A stretch of DNA of 64,000 nt from Platerodrilus igneus (GCA_036346225.1 JARFIW010000488.1:3421160-3485159); one strand, 5' to 3'. Shown: positions 43,874-55,260, counted from the first letter of the stretch. Notes: generated from the sequence alone by a model not told the origin. Made by a program: numbers and translations.

Positions 43874-46458
43874 TTTGATAAATACGTTTTAGAATAACCT
43901 TTTAAAAAGTATACGGATTTAGTACCATCTTTTTTCGCAAGGACGCCTAGAAAACTAAAAAAGTCTTTTTTACTAACCACAAATGCATACAGCTTGTAGA
44001 AACCAGATATAGCTAAGTCAGTCCATCGGCACATAAAATAATCTTTTAATTCTTCCTCATTTTCTCTAATAAGATGTTCTTTGTCTAACACATCTTTGTT
44101 CGCGTATTGTCGCAGTGTTTTCCATGTAGTCCAATTTTCGCCTTTTTGCATTCATTTCCTCTAATTCCAGTTGTCTTTTTCTTCCACTTACAGCGTTTGG
44201 CATGCATAATGGGGGCAATTTCCTTTAGCGTAAACGAATAGAGTTTACTGCCAATATTTACGCGTTGTCGTATAACCTCTGGGCGAATGTTAAGCGTATC
44301 TATCAAACCCAATTCCGAAATGTCTATTTCTTTTGGAATTGTAGAATATGGTGTTGCAGATTGTGTAAAATATGTACTACCTGCTTTAATGTAGCACTTG
44401 TGTAAGATTTTTATTTTATCTTGGCTATCTTCTACAATCTCCAAATAATTTACAGGTAATAGTTAAAACTAAAAGCCGAAAGCACATACTTTATCAATTT
44501 TTTCCTTTCCTGTGGTTTTTCGAACAACTTAATTTGCAAGCCCGTCAATTTCTTTGTATTACCATCCCCCCAATACACGTACTGTTGCAGGTTATTATAC
44601 ACTAAACAGCAGCTATTTTGTAGCTTGACCGATAGCTTACTCCACATTTTGGCAAGTGGTACCGAGTACATTGGCGCCTTTAGGAAGTATAACTTACTAT
44701 CTTCCAATAAGGTTAAACAGTCTTTTAAGGGTTTATACACCCGTTCCGCACTGACATAGCTTCCAATTGTACAGTTGTATATTGTCGATTCCAATCGCGT
44801 AATACCATGTTATTTGACCAAAGTAGACGCAAATGTTTCCCTTAAACGTACATCTGGACAACGTAAAAAATCTAGTATATGATTGCCGAGATGTTTATTA
44901 ACACCAGGACTTGTTATCTGACACACAAATTTGTTGTATATCTTAATTCTTGCATTGGTTGTTAGCCATGTTAAACAATCAACCCCGCAGTTTTATCGTT
45001 GTCAACTATAATATTACACTTTTCTTCGTATTCTCCCTTATAGCAAAAGTGATGCTTTGTAGTTAAATAATTACACATCTCCATCTTGATAAAAATGCCT
45101 GCAAAATCTGGGGTTACTTCCATGTCAAAAAGATAGAAATAATCTTTTTCGAGTTCGTCTAATATATCTGGTAGTTCCTCTAATAATGTTTCCAACTTAA
45201 CATTCTTACGGTTTAAAAATGGCGATAATTCTTACAATTAAAAAGTCGATAAATACATCGCGCAAGCGCGATGCAAAAGCGACTCCACGGGCTGTTAGTA
45301 AGCCAACCTTATTACAGATTTGCGCGCCCAACTGCCAATGACGTCACCAATGCACAAAATTATATTGCGCCATAATCGGAAAATTTACAAAAAATTAAGA
45401 CAATAGATTATAATAGCGAACAAATTAACAAGAAGATACTCACTCAGAAATCCGGCGTCCGGCGGGATTGAGGTAAAGTTGGCTTCGCTAAGGTCCATCA
45501 GGCTACGGAAGGCCCCTTTGAGGTAGGTAAAGATGGTACGCCCGAAGCTCTTCCAAAGCGTCCGGACCAGCTCCGGCCATCATGAGCTCGTTCATCCAGG
45601 GTCGTGCAGTACGGTTCGCCTAGGCTACAGATTGCCTACCTATGCAGGGAAAGACGGAAACATGGTGCAGGTCGACAAACAAAGATAATCAGGGCAAGGA
45701 AATCTACATAGATAAGATAAGGCACGATACGATACCTGACACGACCACACTCCTTGAAGATCAAAGGCAAACAGCCACGTTCAAGCGTCTAACGGAAACC
45801 TCTCACCACTTTATCCCTACTCCACTCGCGTCGCGCGATCTGGCGCAACGCACTGTGACGTAACGGAAATGCGCGCCCCGAGTCTTTTGAAATTGTGGCG
45901 CGAAACTTCCGCACATCAATATTAACCTAAAGACAATGTTTAAGTGCCAATTTGATTGGCACGTAACAACATCTGCTAGTTCCACTTTGTATGGAACACA
46001 TAGAGGATTTTGAAATTTTTTATTAATGCTTCTTTTTCGATAATTTCTTTTACTCTCTGGCCCATCTTGTTAGTGCTTCCCAGAGAAAACGGGAGCTTAG
46101 CTTTAATACCATGCCTAGCGGAAACAAATCGGTCGAACTTTATTCGTAGATAGCTGTTAAATGCACCACAAATTTTTTTAGGATAAACATCCTTTTGTTT
46201 GCAGATGTTTGTTCGCCGTCAGAAAGGTCGCAAATTTTAACCAACATTATATTGTCACAAAATGGTTCTGTAATTGGTGTGTGTAGTCCACCAGTCAGCA
46301 TCTGTTTGCCTTCGACATAACAAATATTACCAATATCTGTCACCAGATTATTGTTTCACATATTTTCTGCCGACAGCCATAATCCAAATCGCTCATTTGT
46401 CGGTTTCACTTTATTTCCAAGAAGTTGAGAAACGTTAATCACCTTGGAGACGCTCATG
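43849..46458 (-). pseudogene. P1, central unknown gene (A copy), split by an insertion
   Basis: ATG at 46458 (MSVSKVINVS). Codon 34 or so is TGA where element B has TGC. The frame resumes at MTDIGNICYVEGKQMLTGG, then is cut at 45966 by a foreign insertion ending at 45208. The remainder (45207-43849) has further frameshifts near 44970, 44800, 44450 and 44160. Conserved pieces: [39 protein letters not shown], a C-terminal VSKKDFFSFLGVLAKKDGTK, and the tail SKWQITKTN, whose TAA overlaps the start of P2. Removing the insertion leaves about 617 codons, equal to the B locus. Not functional. Family not recognised. Confidence 0.65.
45208..45966. mobile_element. Insertion of ~0.76 kb inside P1 of element A
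   Basis: Element B reads continuously where A is interrupted; AACAT is present on both sides (45203-45207 and 45967-45971). The insert is much GC/CpG-richer than its surroundings, has TTACG near both ends (TCTTACGG left, complement of CGTAAC right), and contains GTGCCAATTTGATTGGCAC, a perfect palindrome, at its right edge. On the minus strand around 45570-45440 there is a 45-codon stretch (TLWKSFGRTIFTYLKGAFRS and following) ending at a good splice-donor match (GTGAGTATC). It may be a MITE or a captured host fragment. Confidence 0.5.
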
Positions 46459-46648
46459 TTTACCGTTCTAGCTACTGTCGAATACTAAATTAAATACGAA
46501 AAAATTGTTCTCTTATGTATCCTACAGAGTGGGGGGAGTGTATTGCCGAAGATAGTCGAATATGTCGGGCAACACCACCATATCGCTTACATACTCTGGT
46601 TTAGGAACTGTTTTGTTATCCGACCTAGGCCGGCAGGGATGCGCATCG

Positions 46649-46668
46649 ACATATGTCCGGATATATGT
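46649..46668. promoter_or_regulatory. CCGG palindrome upstream of P1 in element A
   Basis: ACATATGTCCGGATATATGT differs by one base from the perfect element B palindrome and lies about 190 bp from the P1 ATG (P1 runs leftward). Adjacent GATGTTAGGTTAGGGTCAAA and CCCATAGGGTGAAAT match the B promoter region inverted. Confidence 0.5.
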
Positions 46669-46791
46669 AGGATGTTAGGTTAGGGTCAAATTGCCCCATA
46701 GGGTGAAATCATCCTGGGGCATCCTTGCGAAAAAAGATGGTACTAAATCCGTATACTTTTTAAAAGGTTATTCTAAAACGTATTTATCAAA

Positions 46792-47417
46792 ATGGCAGAT
46801 AACATAGGCGACCTAAGGAATGCGGGTTTCGTAATCTTGACGTACACCGCACGCAAGGGGGTTCCGTTAAACATTGTATATTTGCCTGGTAAAGAACCTT
46901 TCGGATCATTTAAAACCGAGGGTCTTACAACCTATAACAGCCATATATTTCCAAAAGTAGTGGACTTAAACTACGTAATAGTGAGTGGGAGAATAAGGAT
47001 TTCCTCCAATACCGACAAGAAGAAGTCGATCAAGCTAACAAGATACGTATGCAGAATATAGTGGGATAGCTGCGATTAAAAGATTGTCACAAGCTGCAAG
47101 AATTACACGAAGGAATGGATCTGGTTGTCGGTGGAATCAAAGACTTTATATATAGAGGCAAACTTAGGTACATTTTACAATTCGAAAACCTAGACGGTCT
47201 CTATGTATCAAACTATAGACTACAAAAGGAGATAGAGGACTTTGGTGTCGATTTAAATTTTAAGCTGCGAATAAAATTAGATAAAATTAAAACCATTCCA
47301 AACAAACATAAAAAAGGACTGTCTTCTGTGTATAACTTTGTATTAAAATTAAGTTTAAATGACTCCATGCTTGGCATTACATTTTTTCTAATTTTGTTAT
47401 GTATAATTTTAGAATAG
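46792..47417 (+). pseudogene. P2 (A right arm), frameshifted
   Basis: Begins MADNIGDLRNAGFVILTYTA. A frameshift after FPKVVDL (near 46970) and a second change with a stop near 47070 break it; from 47115 the frame MDLVVGGIKDFIYRGKLRYI runs on. The stop after GITFF has been lost, adding about ten residues (LILLCIILE). Sequence is close to the intact left-arm gene. Confidence 0.7.
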
Positions 47418-47447
47418 CATTACATTGCTCTTTATTTATAAAAGGCT

Positions 47448-47691
47448 ATGACATCACCACTAGGGATGTGTCTGAGGCGTACACGAGGGATGCGGAAGTT
47501 AATAGTCACCAAACATCTAATTCTTTATTTAGATGGTATCGAATACTTGCCGGTGTATGTATTCCGAGTAAAAAACACGATTTGTACACACAGATTATTA
47601 GTAAAATTAGTTTATCGAGCGAAGAAGACTAGCGTAACATCCTCCTGGAAGCATATCAATCTACGCATGGGGGGGGGGCATGAAGATATAA
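47448..47691 (+). pseudogene. P4 (A right arm), frameshifted
   Basis: MTSPLGMCLRRTRGMRKLIV followed by TKHLILYLDGIEYLPVYV, then a shift after RVK (near 47575). The original ending MKI-stop (47680-47691) is in another frame, past a run of nine or ten G. Mirrors 42955-43201. Confidence 0.55.
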
Positions 47692-48196
47692 ATCTAAGAT
47701 AGTTGTATAGATTTTGTAAATCTAATGTATATATTAGTTTCTAAATTCCATAATTTTTAAGTTCTTTGCCCACCTTCCAAATCCTTCCTGTTTCTATCCA
47801 GGTGGTCAGAGTATACGTGTTATCTCCACGTGGTGTTCGCGGTACACATCAGTTTTAGATATCTAGGGAAATGGTTGGTTAAAACATATGTCTTGGGTAG
47901 CGAAAAAAGGGTTTTAAAGATGTAGCTAAATAAAGATGGGCAAAAATTAGTCTTTAAAAGGCATATCTTTGTATGGGGTGCCCCAATTAGAATTTATTTA
48001 CAGATTTGGGCTCCATAGAAAATCTAATATTAGTTGATACCAAACAAAATATAGTTATCTTAAAAGAGTGACTACCCTGCGGATAATAAATACAATATAC
48101 CGCTTGTCAACAAAAAAGTTGTAGGGAAATTTAAAGACGAATTTAATGGGGGTCTAGTATTAGAATTCGTCGGTACAAAAACAAAGTCCTACTGTA

Positions 48197-48892
48197 CGTG
48201 GTGTAACATCGTCCACGGTTAATCTTATACATCCGTCCGCAGCAAAGTACTTAAACTGTGGGTCTTGCGGTATCGCTTTTACGAGAATGGACAACTTACA
48301 GCGACACAAGGAAAAACAGCACGGCATGTCATTAAGCCGTAAACGTTCAACTCCGCCAGCTGTTAAAGGGCCTTGTACGAAACAACCACGAATTATGTGT
48401 AAAGTATGCGATTTCGAAATGGAAAAGACTACCTATGCCGCACACTTAAGAAGCAACAGACATAAAAATGCAACAGTTACCGCTACTAGCGGCAATTGTG
48501 TGGAAATGGTTAGCACAGCGTTTAACAACCGTATGGCTAGCTATCGCATAAAGTATGCCAGTGTCGACGATGGAGTGCCCGAGTTTCTTTGGAAGCAGAA
48601 AGAGCAATTTATTCGATTAATTAATGAAAAAAGAATACAACATACAGCAGTAAAAGTCTATTGCGGACTCTACGGCGTTTACACCAAAATGGGGGAGGAG
48701 ACTACCGATGTGAAATCCTTTAACACAAAAAATGTGGTTATAACGTCTTCTAGTAATCTGGAAAATATGTACGAGGTCTTAAGCGAAACCATAAGAACAA
48801 AATCAGAGGAATTTCAAATATGTGGGTTCGGTTGGTCTTTAGAAAAGGTGCTTTATTTAGAAATAAATATTAATAAGTATAAGCCGATATGA
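48197..48892 (+). pseudogene. C2H2 zinc-finger / SFNT-domain protein (A right arm), N-terminally truncated
   Basis: An open frame from the deletion junction through 48892 (about 231 codons, first internal ATG at 48287). It lacks the start codon and first finger but keeps the second (LNCGSC...QRHKEKQH) and third (IMCKVC...HLRSNRHK) fingers, AFNNRMASYRIKYASVDDG, and the full C-terminal domain with DVKSFNTKN, FGWSLEKVL and NINKYKPI. The region that is frameshifted in the left copy is open here, so the two copies together indicate the original gene layout. A stop follows KPI in both copies. Confidence 0.7.
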
Positions 48893-49717
48893 GAAGTTCT
48901 AGGTTAAGAATAAAAAATTGTGAATATGTGTTTAGAAATGTGGTTTACAAATTTAAACTGTATTAGTAAAAATTGTCTGTAATAAAAAAATTTTAAGAAT
49001 GGTTTTTAGATTTTCTTTTAGATATGAGCTGCAGGAAAGTTATAATTCAGAGGGTGTGTGTAAAATGGTATAAGGTGGTCCTATTTTAAATCTATTTACA
49101 GATTCGGATTCTACATAAAATTCTAGGTTAGTTTGATGTATCGCATGTATAAAAAAAGTTTATGCGGACGGTCAAAAATCGCAACAGGTAAGAAATCTTA
49201 AAATGAGGGTAGCTCCCTGGGGGATGGCGCTATCGAAAAAAATCTTAAAGATTCGGGTAGCTGAGAAAAATCTATTATTAATTGATACCAAACAAGATAG
49301 GTTTATCTCGAAAGATGCATTGGTTAGACGAAGAAAACTATTTGGTTCAGAATGTTAGCGGTAAAAAAATCTTAAAATTAAGGTAACTCCCTGGGGAGTA
49401 ATGCAATCTAAGAAATTCCGAGATATTCGGGTAGGTGAGAAAAATCTAATTTTAATTGATACCAAACAATATAGATTTATCTCGTGGGTGGAAATGTGGA
49501 GAAAGATTTATCTGGCGGGTGGAAAAAATGCGGGTGTGACGTAATCAAAATGGTTGTGGGGGTGTCCGAGCAAGGAGGAGAGCAAGGAGAGAGCAGGAGG
49601 AGATTCATCTCCACATTTCCTCCTTATGGCAATTTACATGTAAATTTGGTCCAGATGTGTGAGGAAATGTGGATGCTGGAAGAAATGTGGGTGTGGGTTT
49701 CTTGATTTTCCTCTACT
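48893..49717. repeat. Right terminal inverted repeat of element A
   Basis: Complement of 28152-28975 with few differences. Contains two subterminal blocks (about 49270-49340, 49450-49500) and the paired CCACATTTCCTCC/GGAGGAAATGTGG words. Ends CCTCTACT next to the duplicated AGTTGA. Confidence 0.8.
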
Positions 49718-49883
49718 AGTTGATCGGATGCGAGCACCAAAAGCACAATATGGTTTTGGATAACGTAGATATTAAAATCACTTAATTATTTTTCATACTA
49801 TTTACATACACTATTTACAAGAAACTTATTGTCAAATGTTTTATGCACCTTCTTCCTATACTTGATTTTCTTCTTCCGAGTCA

Positions 49884-50111
49884 GATTTGTTTAAAAAATT
49901 TTTAAAAGTGGAAACAATCAAGACAAAATATGGAGAAAGAGTATTAGTGGAAGCAGAAGAGTTCAAGAGTATATTGCCATTGAGATATTTTGAATACCTT
50001 CAAGCACATGGAGTGAAACAATTAAATGAAAGTATTGGCTCGAACAAACACGTATACATAACTAGTAAGGGATCGATCGGTTTCACTGTCAACATAGAAT
50101 TTTCCGAATAA
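49884..50111 (+). CDS. Possible OB-fold ssDNA-binding-like ORF or exon
   Basis: About 75 codons ending at TAA 50109-50111, without an ATG start. The frame opens right after TTCTTCTTCCGAGTCAG, a plausible 3' splice site. The protein reads KVETIKTKYGERVLVEAEEF, then ILPLRYFEYLQAHGVKQLN, and a beta-like ending SKGSIGFTVNIEF. The TKYG-E-x-x-x-V-E...LP.R pattern resembles short OB-fold-like proteins carried by arthropod mobile elements, recalled from general knowledge and not verified. It lies outside element A, 160 bp from its right duplication. Could be a domesticated or relic exon. Confidence 0.35.
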   Translation, partial: DLFKKFLKVETIKTKYGERVLVEAEEFKSILPLRYFEYLQAHGVKQLNESIGSNKHVYITSKGSIGFTVNIEFSE

Positions 50112-50270
50112 TATGTCACTAATCTAAAAAATTAGTTTATTATTATAATAATATACATCTTGTTCTTTATGATAATAAGAATCATTTGGATATCTATTAA
50201 AGTTTATATTAGTTTGTACTGTTAACATTTCTCAAATAAATTCGATTATCTCGAAATGAGATATCGAAAA

Positions 50271-50318
<48 letters not shown>

Positions 50319-51320
50319 TTTATTGTATCATTATGGGAATATGGCAACGGACGACGGCGGCAACGACAACGACGTAGCGATTATATTAACCTAAGTTACT
50401 TCGTGAGTTTAGTTGAAAATTAGAAAACATCGACTGCTTGTACAATCAGTATTGCCAGAGTAAAATGCCAAGCAACCAAGAGATGTTTTTGTTAATAGTG
50501 TTTTGTGTCTTTTCTTTCCTCTATAAATAATAATGATATAAGCTCACTGTTGGATTTGATACCTTGTGAACGATCATATCTTGATATAAATACTGCTTTC
50601 TTCTTGAAAAAGGTTTTATTTAAACATCTTATAATAAACAATAATGTACAAAACGAAATGTAATAATTACGTAAAGATTTCCTTTGCCGTAGGTTTTTCG
50701 TTTTTAAAACTCCATTTCATATAGCAACATAGTTTATACGTTTATTTGACCTACTTTCTACAAGCAACAAGTTAAAAAAGTAAAACGAGAATGACAATGA
50801 TATTTACATACACTATTGGGATTAGTTGAGTATGTTCACTGTGGCCACATCAAATTGTTATCGAACAAGAACTGTGAATCTGCAATTATTTATCTCTGAA
50901 AACAAGTGAAGGCGCTTATAGTATATGATGGTCTAGATTTATTTAGTGAGTTTATACATTTCCATATACTGTCCGCGTAAACGGCGGCTTTGTGAACAAT
51001 ACTTTATTTTAAGTAATAAATGGGGTATTCATAACGACGTAGTAAAATGATGAGTGCAGTTCGTACTGTAAGCATGCCGAAGCTTGGTGTTTCTAGTTTA
51101 TTTAAACCTATTGCGCATATGACGTCCCTCGCCTTCCGATAATAATTTTACTCTAGTCACGGTTTTAATTTTCCAGATTATCTTGAAACCAAATATGAAG
51201 AATGTCCAAGACGCCACTGATTCAGCTGGTTCTTACTTTCTCAGCACGTTAGGTGACCCCACTCCATCTATTTAAACTCCAACTTCCGTTGAAGAGTAAA
51301 ACCAAATACTCTTTATTGGT
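50112..51320. other. No gene seen; contains (AT)n tract at 50275-50316
   Basis: AT-rich intergenic sequence. A 42-bp AT dinucleotide run is followed by GACGACGGCGGCAACGACAA. No long frames and no RNA gene recognised. Confidence 0.55.
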
Positions 51321-51399
51321 TTAATGACCCCGACCAACACGAATATAAATTTCACGATTTGCGACCTTTCTAGCCTACTTATCCTGCAAAAGTCAAAAC

Positions 51400-53230
51400 A
51401 ATTCGACATCGAGCCACGGCCTACCATCAGCGACACGTCGTTAGAGTTTCTGCTTGCACCTAATCTGTACCCTGCGCCTTACCTTTTTTCGCACCCTTTA
51501 ATGCTAATTCAAAATCATCTCTAAATATAGGATTTCCCAAGTCATCACTTTCAGTGTCTGATTCCAGTTCTGATGCTGTTAGTTCCTCTCCTGCATATGA
51601 ATTCTCTATATGTTCTTACCACCTACCCACTTTCTCTGCATTCTCTATGATGAAATTTTCTTCCGGGTCCTTTATATTTTTGCTATACCGTATATACCCT
51701 AAAATTGATTCTAATTAGTTTGTATGCTCTATCTGTCTTTCCTATTTCCATCTTAGTTTGTAGCTCTTTGCACTTTTCATCAATCCATTGTTCTTTAGCT
51801 TTCCTGCATTGGCATAATTTCTCATTTTCTGGCTTTGTATCTCTGTTTTCCTGTTTCGTCTGATTTATTTTTGTATTTTTGTCTTTCTGCTATTAAATTC
51901 ACGATATCCTTTGTTATCCATGGTTTATTATTTTCTTTTTATATCTACCCCAAAATTCCATTCTGTTTCTACTTCCTTAGTATCAGAAATTTTCCCGATA
52001 TCTTTCAGCAATTCATTAGTCTTTTTTTCGAATCTTTCTTGAATATCTTTATCTTTTAGTTTTTTAAAGTCAAAGTGCATTTTTCCATTTCTTTTTTTCA
52101 AATTTTTTAATTTAAGTGCCGCTTTCATAATTACGGTGTTTTGGTCAGTGTCTATATCTGCTTCTGTGTAGCTTCTACAGTCTTTTACTTAATTCCTAAA
52201 CCGTTGTCTAACAAGAATATAATCTATTTGATATCTTCCTATATCTCCTGGCATTTCCGCGTATATCATCTTCTAGCATGATGTTGAAATAATGTGTTTG
52301 TGATGATTAAATTGTTCTTGTAGCAAATTTCTACCAGTTTATTTCCCCTGTCGTTTCTCGTGCCTAAACCAAATAAACTTACTACCGCTTCTTCCCTACT
52401 TTCACCTACCACTGCATTAACATCTTCCGTAATTATTAAATTTTCAAGTCCATTTACGTATCTTAATATGTCTTCGATATCTTTGTAAATCGCTTCTACC
52501 TCTTCGTCACTGAAGCTAGAGGTGGGCATGTATAATTGTATTATTACTGTGTTTATCGGTTTAGATTCTAATCTCGCAATGGGTACTCTTTCGTTCTTTT
52601 GTAAGTAATTTCCTACACAGCATCCTATCTTTTTTCGAATAACTATCCCCCCACCCGAATTTCCTTCCCTGCTCCTGTCTGAATTACTCTGTAGTCTCCA
52701 CTCCAAATATCTCCTGCCTTTGGCCACCGAACTTCGCTGATCCCTACTATGTGTAGTCAGGTTCTCTACCTTACCTACTTGTTTCATACTTCTAACATTC
52801 CACGCTCCGACTCGCAAAATGTTCCCGGCTCTTATTCTGAACTTTCCGATCGCATCCTTCCAAGTAGTCCCCACCCGGAGATCCGAATGGGACACTATTT
52901 TAACGCCTGAATCTTTTGCCCAGGGAATGCTATCATGTTTATTACAATTTAAGTACGCTGTGTACTTTGGAGGTAATGTGGTGGTTTCCCGTTGCCTTCC
53001 ACATTGCAGTAGTGTGTCTTAGATTGCCATACTAAACCCTATGGTCTCTGCCAATTCACGTACCGAAAGAGCCGCTGCCCTCTTTCGGGAACCTGTCTTA
53101 GTGTGGTTCCTCACTAACAACCTTACTACTTTGGTTGGACCTGTAGTTTGACTCTTTAGTTCATTAGAACACGCAAGCCATTTCACCTGTTTTAGTAATC
53201 TAAAACTTCGGCAACGTGCAGGTCCATTCG
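51400..53230 (-). mobile_element. RTE-type LINE fragment (endonuclease and start of RT)
   Basis: On the minus strand, 52895-52266 encodes an AP-endonuclease-like domain: GAWNVRSMKQVGKVENLTTH, SGGGIVIRKKIGC, IIQLYMPTSSF and FGLGTRNDRGNKLVEICYKN, the pattern of RTE LINEs often annotated as craniofacial development protein 2-like. The usual GDxN motif reads EDVNAVVGE, so a catalytic residue is altered. The frame breaks near 52266; 52128-51928 continues the linker (KAALKLKNLKKRNGKMHFDF). Around 51480-51530 a short RT match (LKGAKKGKAQG) is visible before similarity ends. 52900-53230 looks like the LINE 5' untranslated region. A dead 3'-truncated copy. Confidence 0.75.
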
Positions 53231-54540
53231 AAATGGTTTCATACCTTAAATACTCAAAAATTTGTTAAACTTGAAATGAAACATATTATAACTATATTAT
53301 TTTGTTACGCTGACAAGCTTCTTAAAATACATCATAATTAAATTAAATTGGCGTCATTATTAAGAAGTTCAATTTTAAGTGAACTATCATACCTGTAGGT
53401 AATTACGTCTGTAATAAATTTTTGGATGATCAAAATTTAGTTCCTAAAGTGAAATGTACTAATTACAACACTTATAAAGCGTGGTTTATTAAGAAGATTA
53501 CCTTTTAAAATTGTAATTCCTGTTTCTAACACTTTTTTTTGCGTGCTCTCAGGTATAAAAATATCAAGTACAATTTGCAGTTTTATCATGTAGCGACTCG
53601 CGATTTCTGAACGTTTAGAAATCATTTAAAAATGTTACTAAAGTTTACAGCTCAGTTGTGGATGCTCATCGTTTGTTTCGGTTCATTAGAAAATTGGGTC
53701 GTCATTACAGTTTCTCTATTTATGTTATACGTCGCACTGTGGCCAAATTTAAGGGGGATTTTACTCTACAGAATCGGACACCACCAAAGACAACGTAGAG
53801 TGCGAGGTGAGAAAAATATCGCAGCAGTAGCGACAAGTATCGAGGAAAAGTCAAATGTTGTTGCGCTTTTTTAAGAAAGTTTTATCTTTTGCTATATTAC
53901 TTATGTTTATGGGATTTTTAAGCCCCACACAGGGAATCCTCCAGTATTATTAAGTTTAATATAAGCATTACGTGGAAACAACACATAGTTTTGGTTCGCA
54001 CGTAAGTCCGGACATTTATTTATTATCTGTGGTGTGGGAAAACGCTGGGATAGCGGTTCTCATGCTTGATGCGCAACTGTGCCTGACAATTTTGCTTCAG
54101 AACTTTGGCCACTCTTGAGGGTGGGGGATGATTCCCAGGAATGGATGTGTCGAAACAACGGGACTTTACTACAGACCCTCCTCGTGTTTCGACAGTCGGC
54201 AAGGTGGTCCATTTTCCTTCTTATTTCCTTCCTGCTATCGTTATACGACATACCAGCGTTTCGTCGAAGAAAACTAAGAACAACTAACGAAGGAAACATT
54301 CAGACGTCACACCCACGAGAGTAGAAGACGCATCGAGATCAGAATACCAGCAGAGTAAGTGTCACTCTTATAATTTCAGGCGCATTTGCTGACCAAGAGA
54401 ATTTAACCGCGTGTTATTAATAATTATATGTAACGTTATTGTAATAAACTAACGTTCTATATGTCAGCTTCAAAACGATCTCGACTGTTGTGGCTATCTG
54501 AGACATCAGAAATAGTCCCTACACCTTTATTAAGTTGTAT
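53231..54540. other. No gene firmly supported; one small hydrophobic ORF
   Basis: 53632-53874 (+) is an 80-codon frame starting MLLKFTAQLWMLIVCFGSLE, with two hydrophobic segments, then a basic tail (HHQRQRRVRG). I do not recognise it and it has no second copy. Frames at 54060-54324 overlap on both strands and are not convincing. Confidence 0.3.
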
Positions 54541-54544
54541 TGAT

Positions 54545-55260
54545 TCGAGAGTTGAAGCCAAACGAACACTCATTACGTCGTGAGTTCGCTGATTGAGCCG
54601 TACAGCAGTTTGAAACTGATGCTGATTTCAGTGGTAAAATCTCCTCAGACGAGAGGCAGTTTTGTTTTAGTGGCTTCATCAATATACAAAATTTCCGTTA
54701 TTGGAGCGAGAACTACCCACAAGTGTTTCATGAGGTGCCATTGTATTCGGAAAAACTCACTACAGTACTGTTGATGGTGTGGCGATGTAATGTGTCCTTA
54801 TTTATGTCGAAATGATAAGAAAAAACCCGTCGCCGTCAATGGCAACCGCTACAGAGCCATGTTACGCAAATTTCTGTGACCAGAATTTGAGACCATATAC
54901 ATTGAAAACATGTGGTTTCAGCAGAATGGCACTACGCGTCACGCAGCTAGTGCAACGGTCGAATTGCTGAGAAAGAAGTTTGGCGGCCGGATCATCTCAA
55001 GACGTGGATTTGTGAAGTAACCATCGCGGTTCTGTAATTAACCACCTATGAATTTTTTTTTTGGGGCCACATCAAAGCCGAAGTCGATACTGACAAGCTA
55101 CAAACAACATTTGAAGCAGAACATTTGTCAAGCTATCGCAGAGATATAATGCAACTAATGTTGGACAACGTGATTAATAGTTGAATTCATCGTGTGCGTC
55201 AGTGTGTTCAAAGACGTGCTCAGAACATAACTGGAAATTATAAGCACCATTTACTTTGAT
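54545..55260 (+). pseudogene. Tc1/mariner-superfamily transposase relic
   Basis: Readable pieces of a DDE transposase in several frames: SRVEAKRTLI near 54550, KISSDERQFCFSGFINIQNF near 54640, VNGNRYRAMLRKFL near 54835, then MWFQQNGTTRHAASATVELL followed by RKKFGGRIISRRGF near 54910-55010. The FQQ-GT-H...LL--KFG--IISRRG pattern is diagnostic of a common insect family. Stops and frameshifts occur throughout, and the third catalytic residue region is degraded. I do not see terminal repeats. No activity expected. Confidence 0.7.

Larger units (their letters stand above)
46725..48195 (+). repeat. Inverted copy of the P1-tail/P2/P4 block (A right arm)
   Basis: Mirrors about 42470-43935. It begins inside the last codons of P1 (GATGGTACTAAATCCGTATA), so the palindrome breakpoint lies at about 46720. 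It ends at 48195, where the spacer jumps directly into the zinc-finger gene. The matching 0.65 kb beside 30316 and 1.3 kb after 41148 of the left arm are missing here, so this arm has an internal deletion. Confidence 0.75.
28152..49717. mobile_element. Maverick/Polinton-like element A, palindromic, carrying nested insertions
   Basis: The left end AGTAGAGGAAAATCAAGAAA is matched by its complement ending CCTCTACT at 49717. AGTTGA flanks it at 28146-28151 and 49718-49723, a 6-bp duplication as in Maverick/Polinton elements. Beyond the first ~22 bp its terminal repeat is clearly related to element B. After removing the 10.8-kb insertion at 30316-41141, the element is about 10.7 kb: left terminus, zinc-finger gene, P3, spacer, P4, P2, P1 (all minus), the centre, then an inverted P2-P4 block and a shortened right terminus with a second zinc-finger gene (plus). 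No integrase, polymerase core, packaging ATPase or capsid genes are seen. Confidence 0.82.

Noticed and set aside
51835..52059. Plus-strand hydrophobic frame
   Set aside because: It is antisense to the RTE LINE linker region (51928-52128 minus), which carries the recognisable similarity.
54060..54324. Overlapping ~80-codon frames on opposite strands
   Set aside because: Neither has recognisable motifs or a second copy; probably chance frames in a GC-richer patch.
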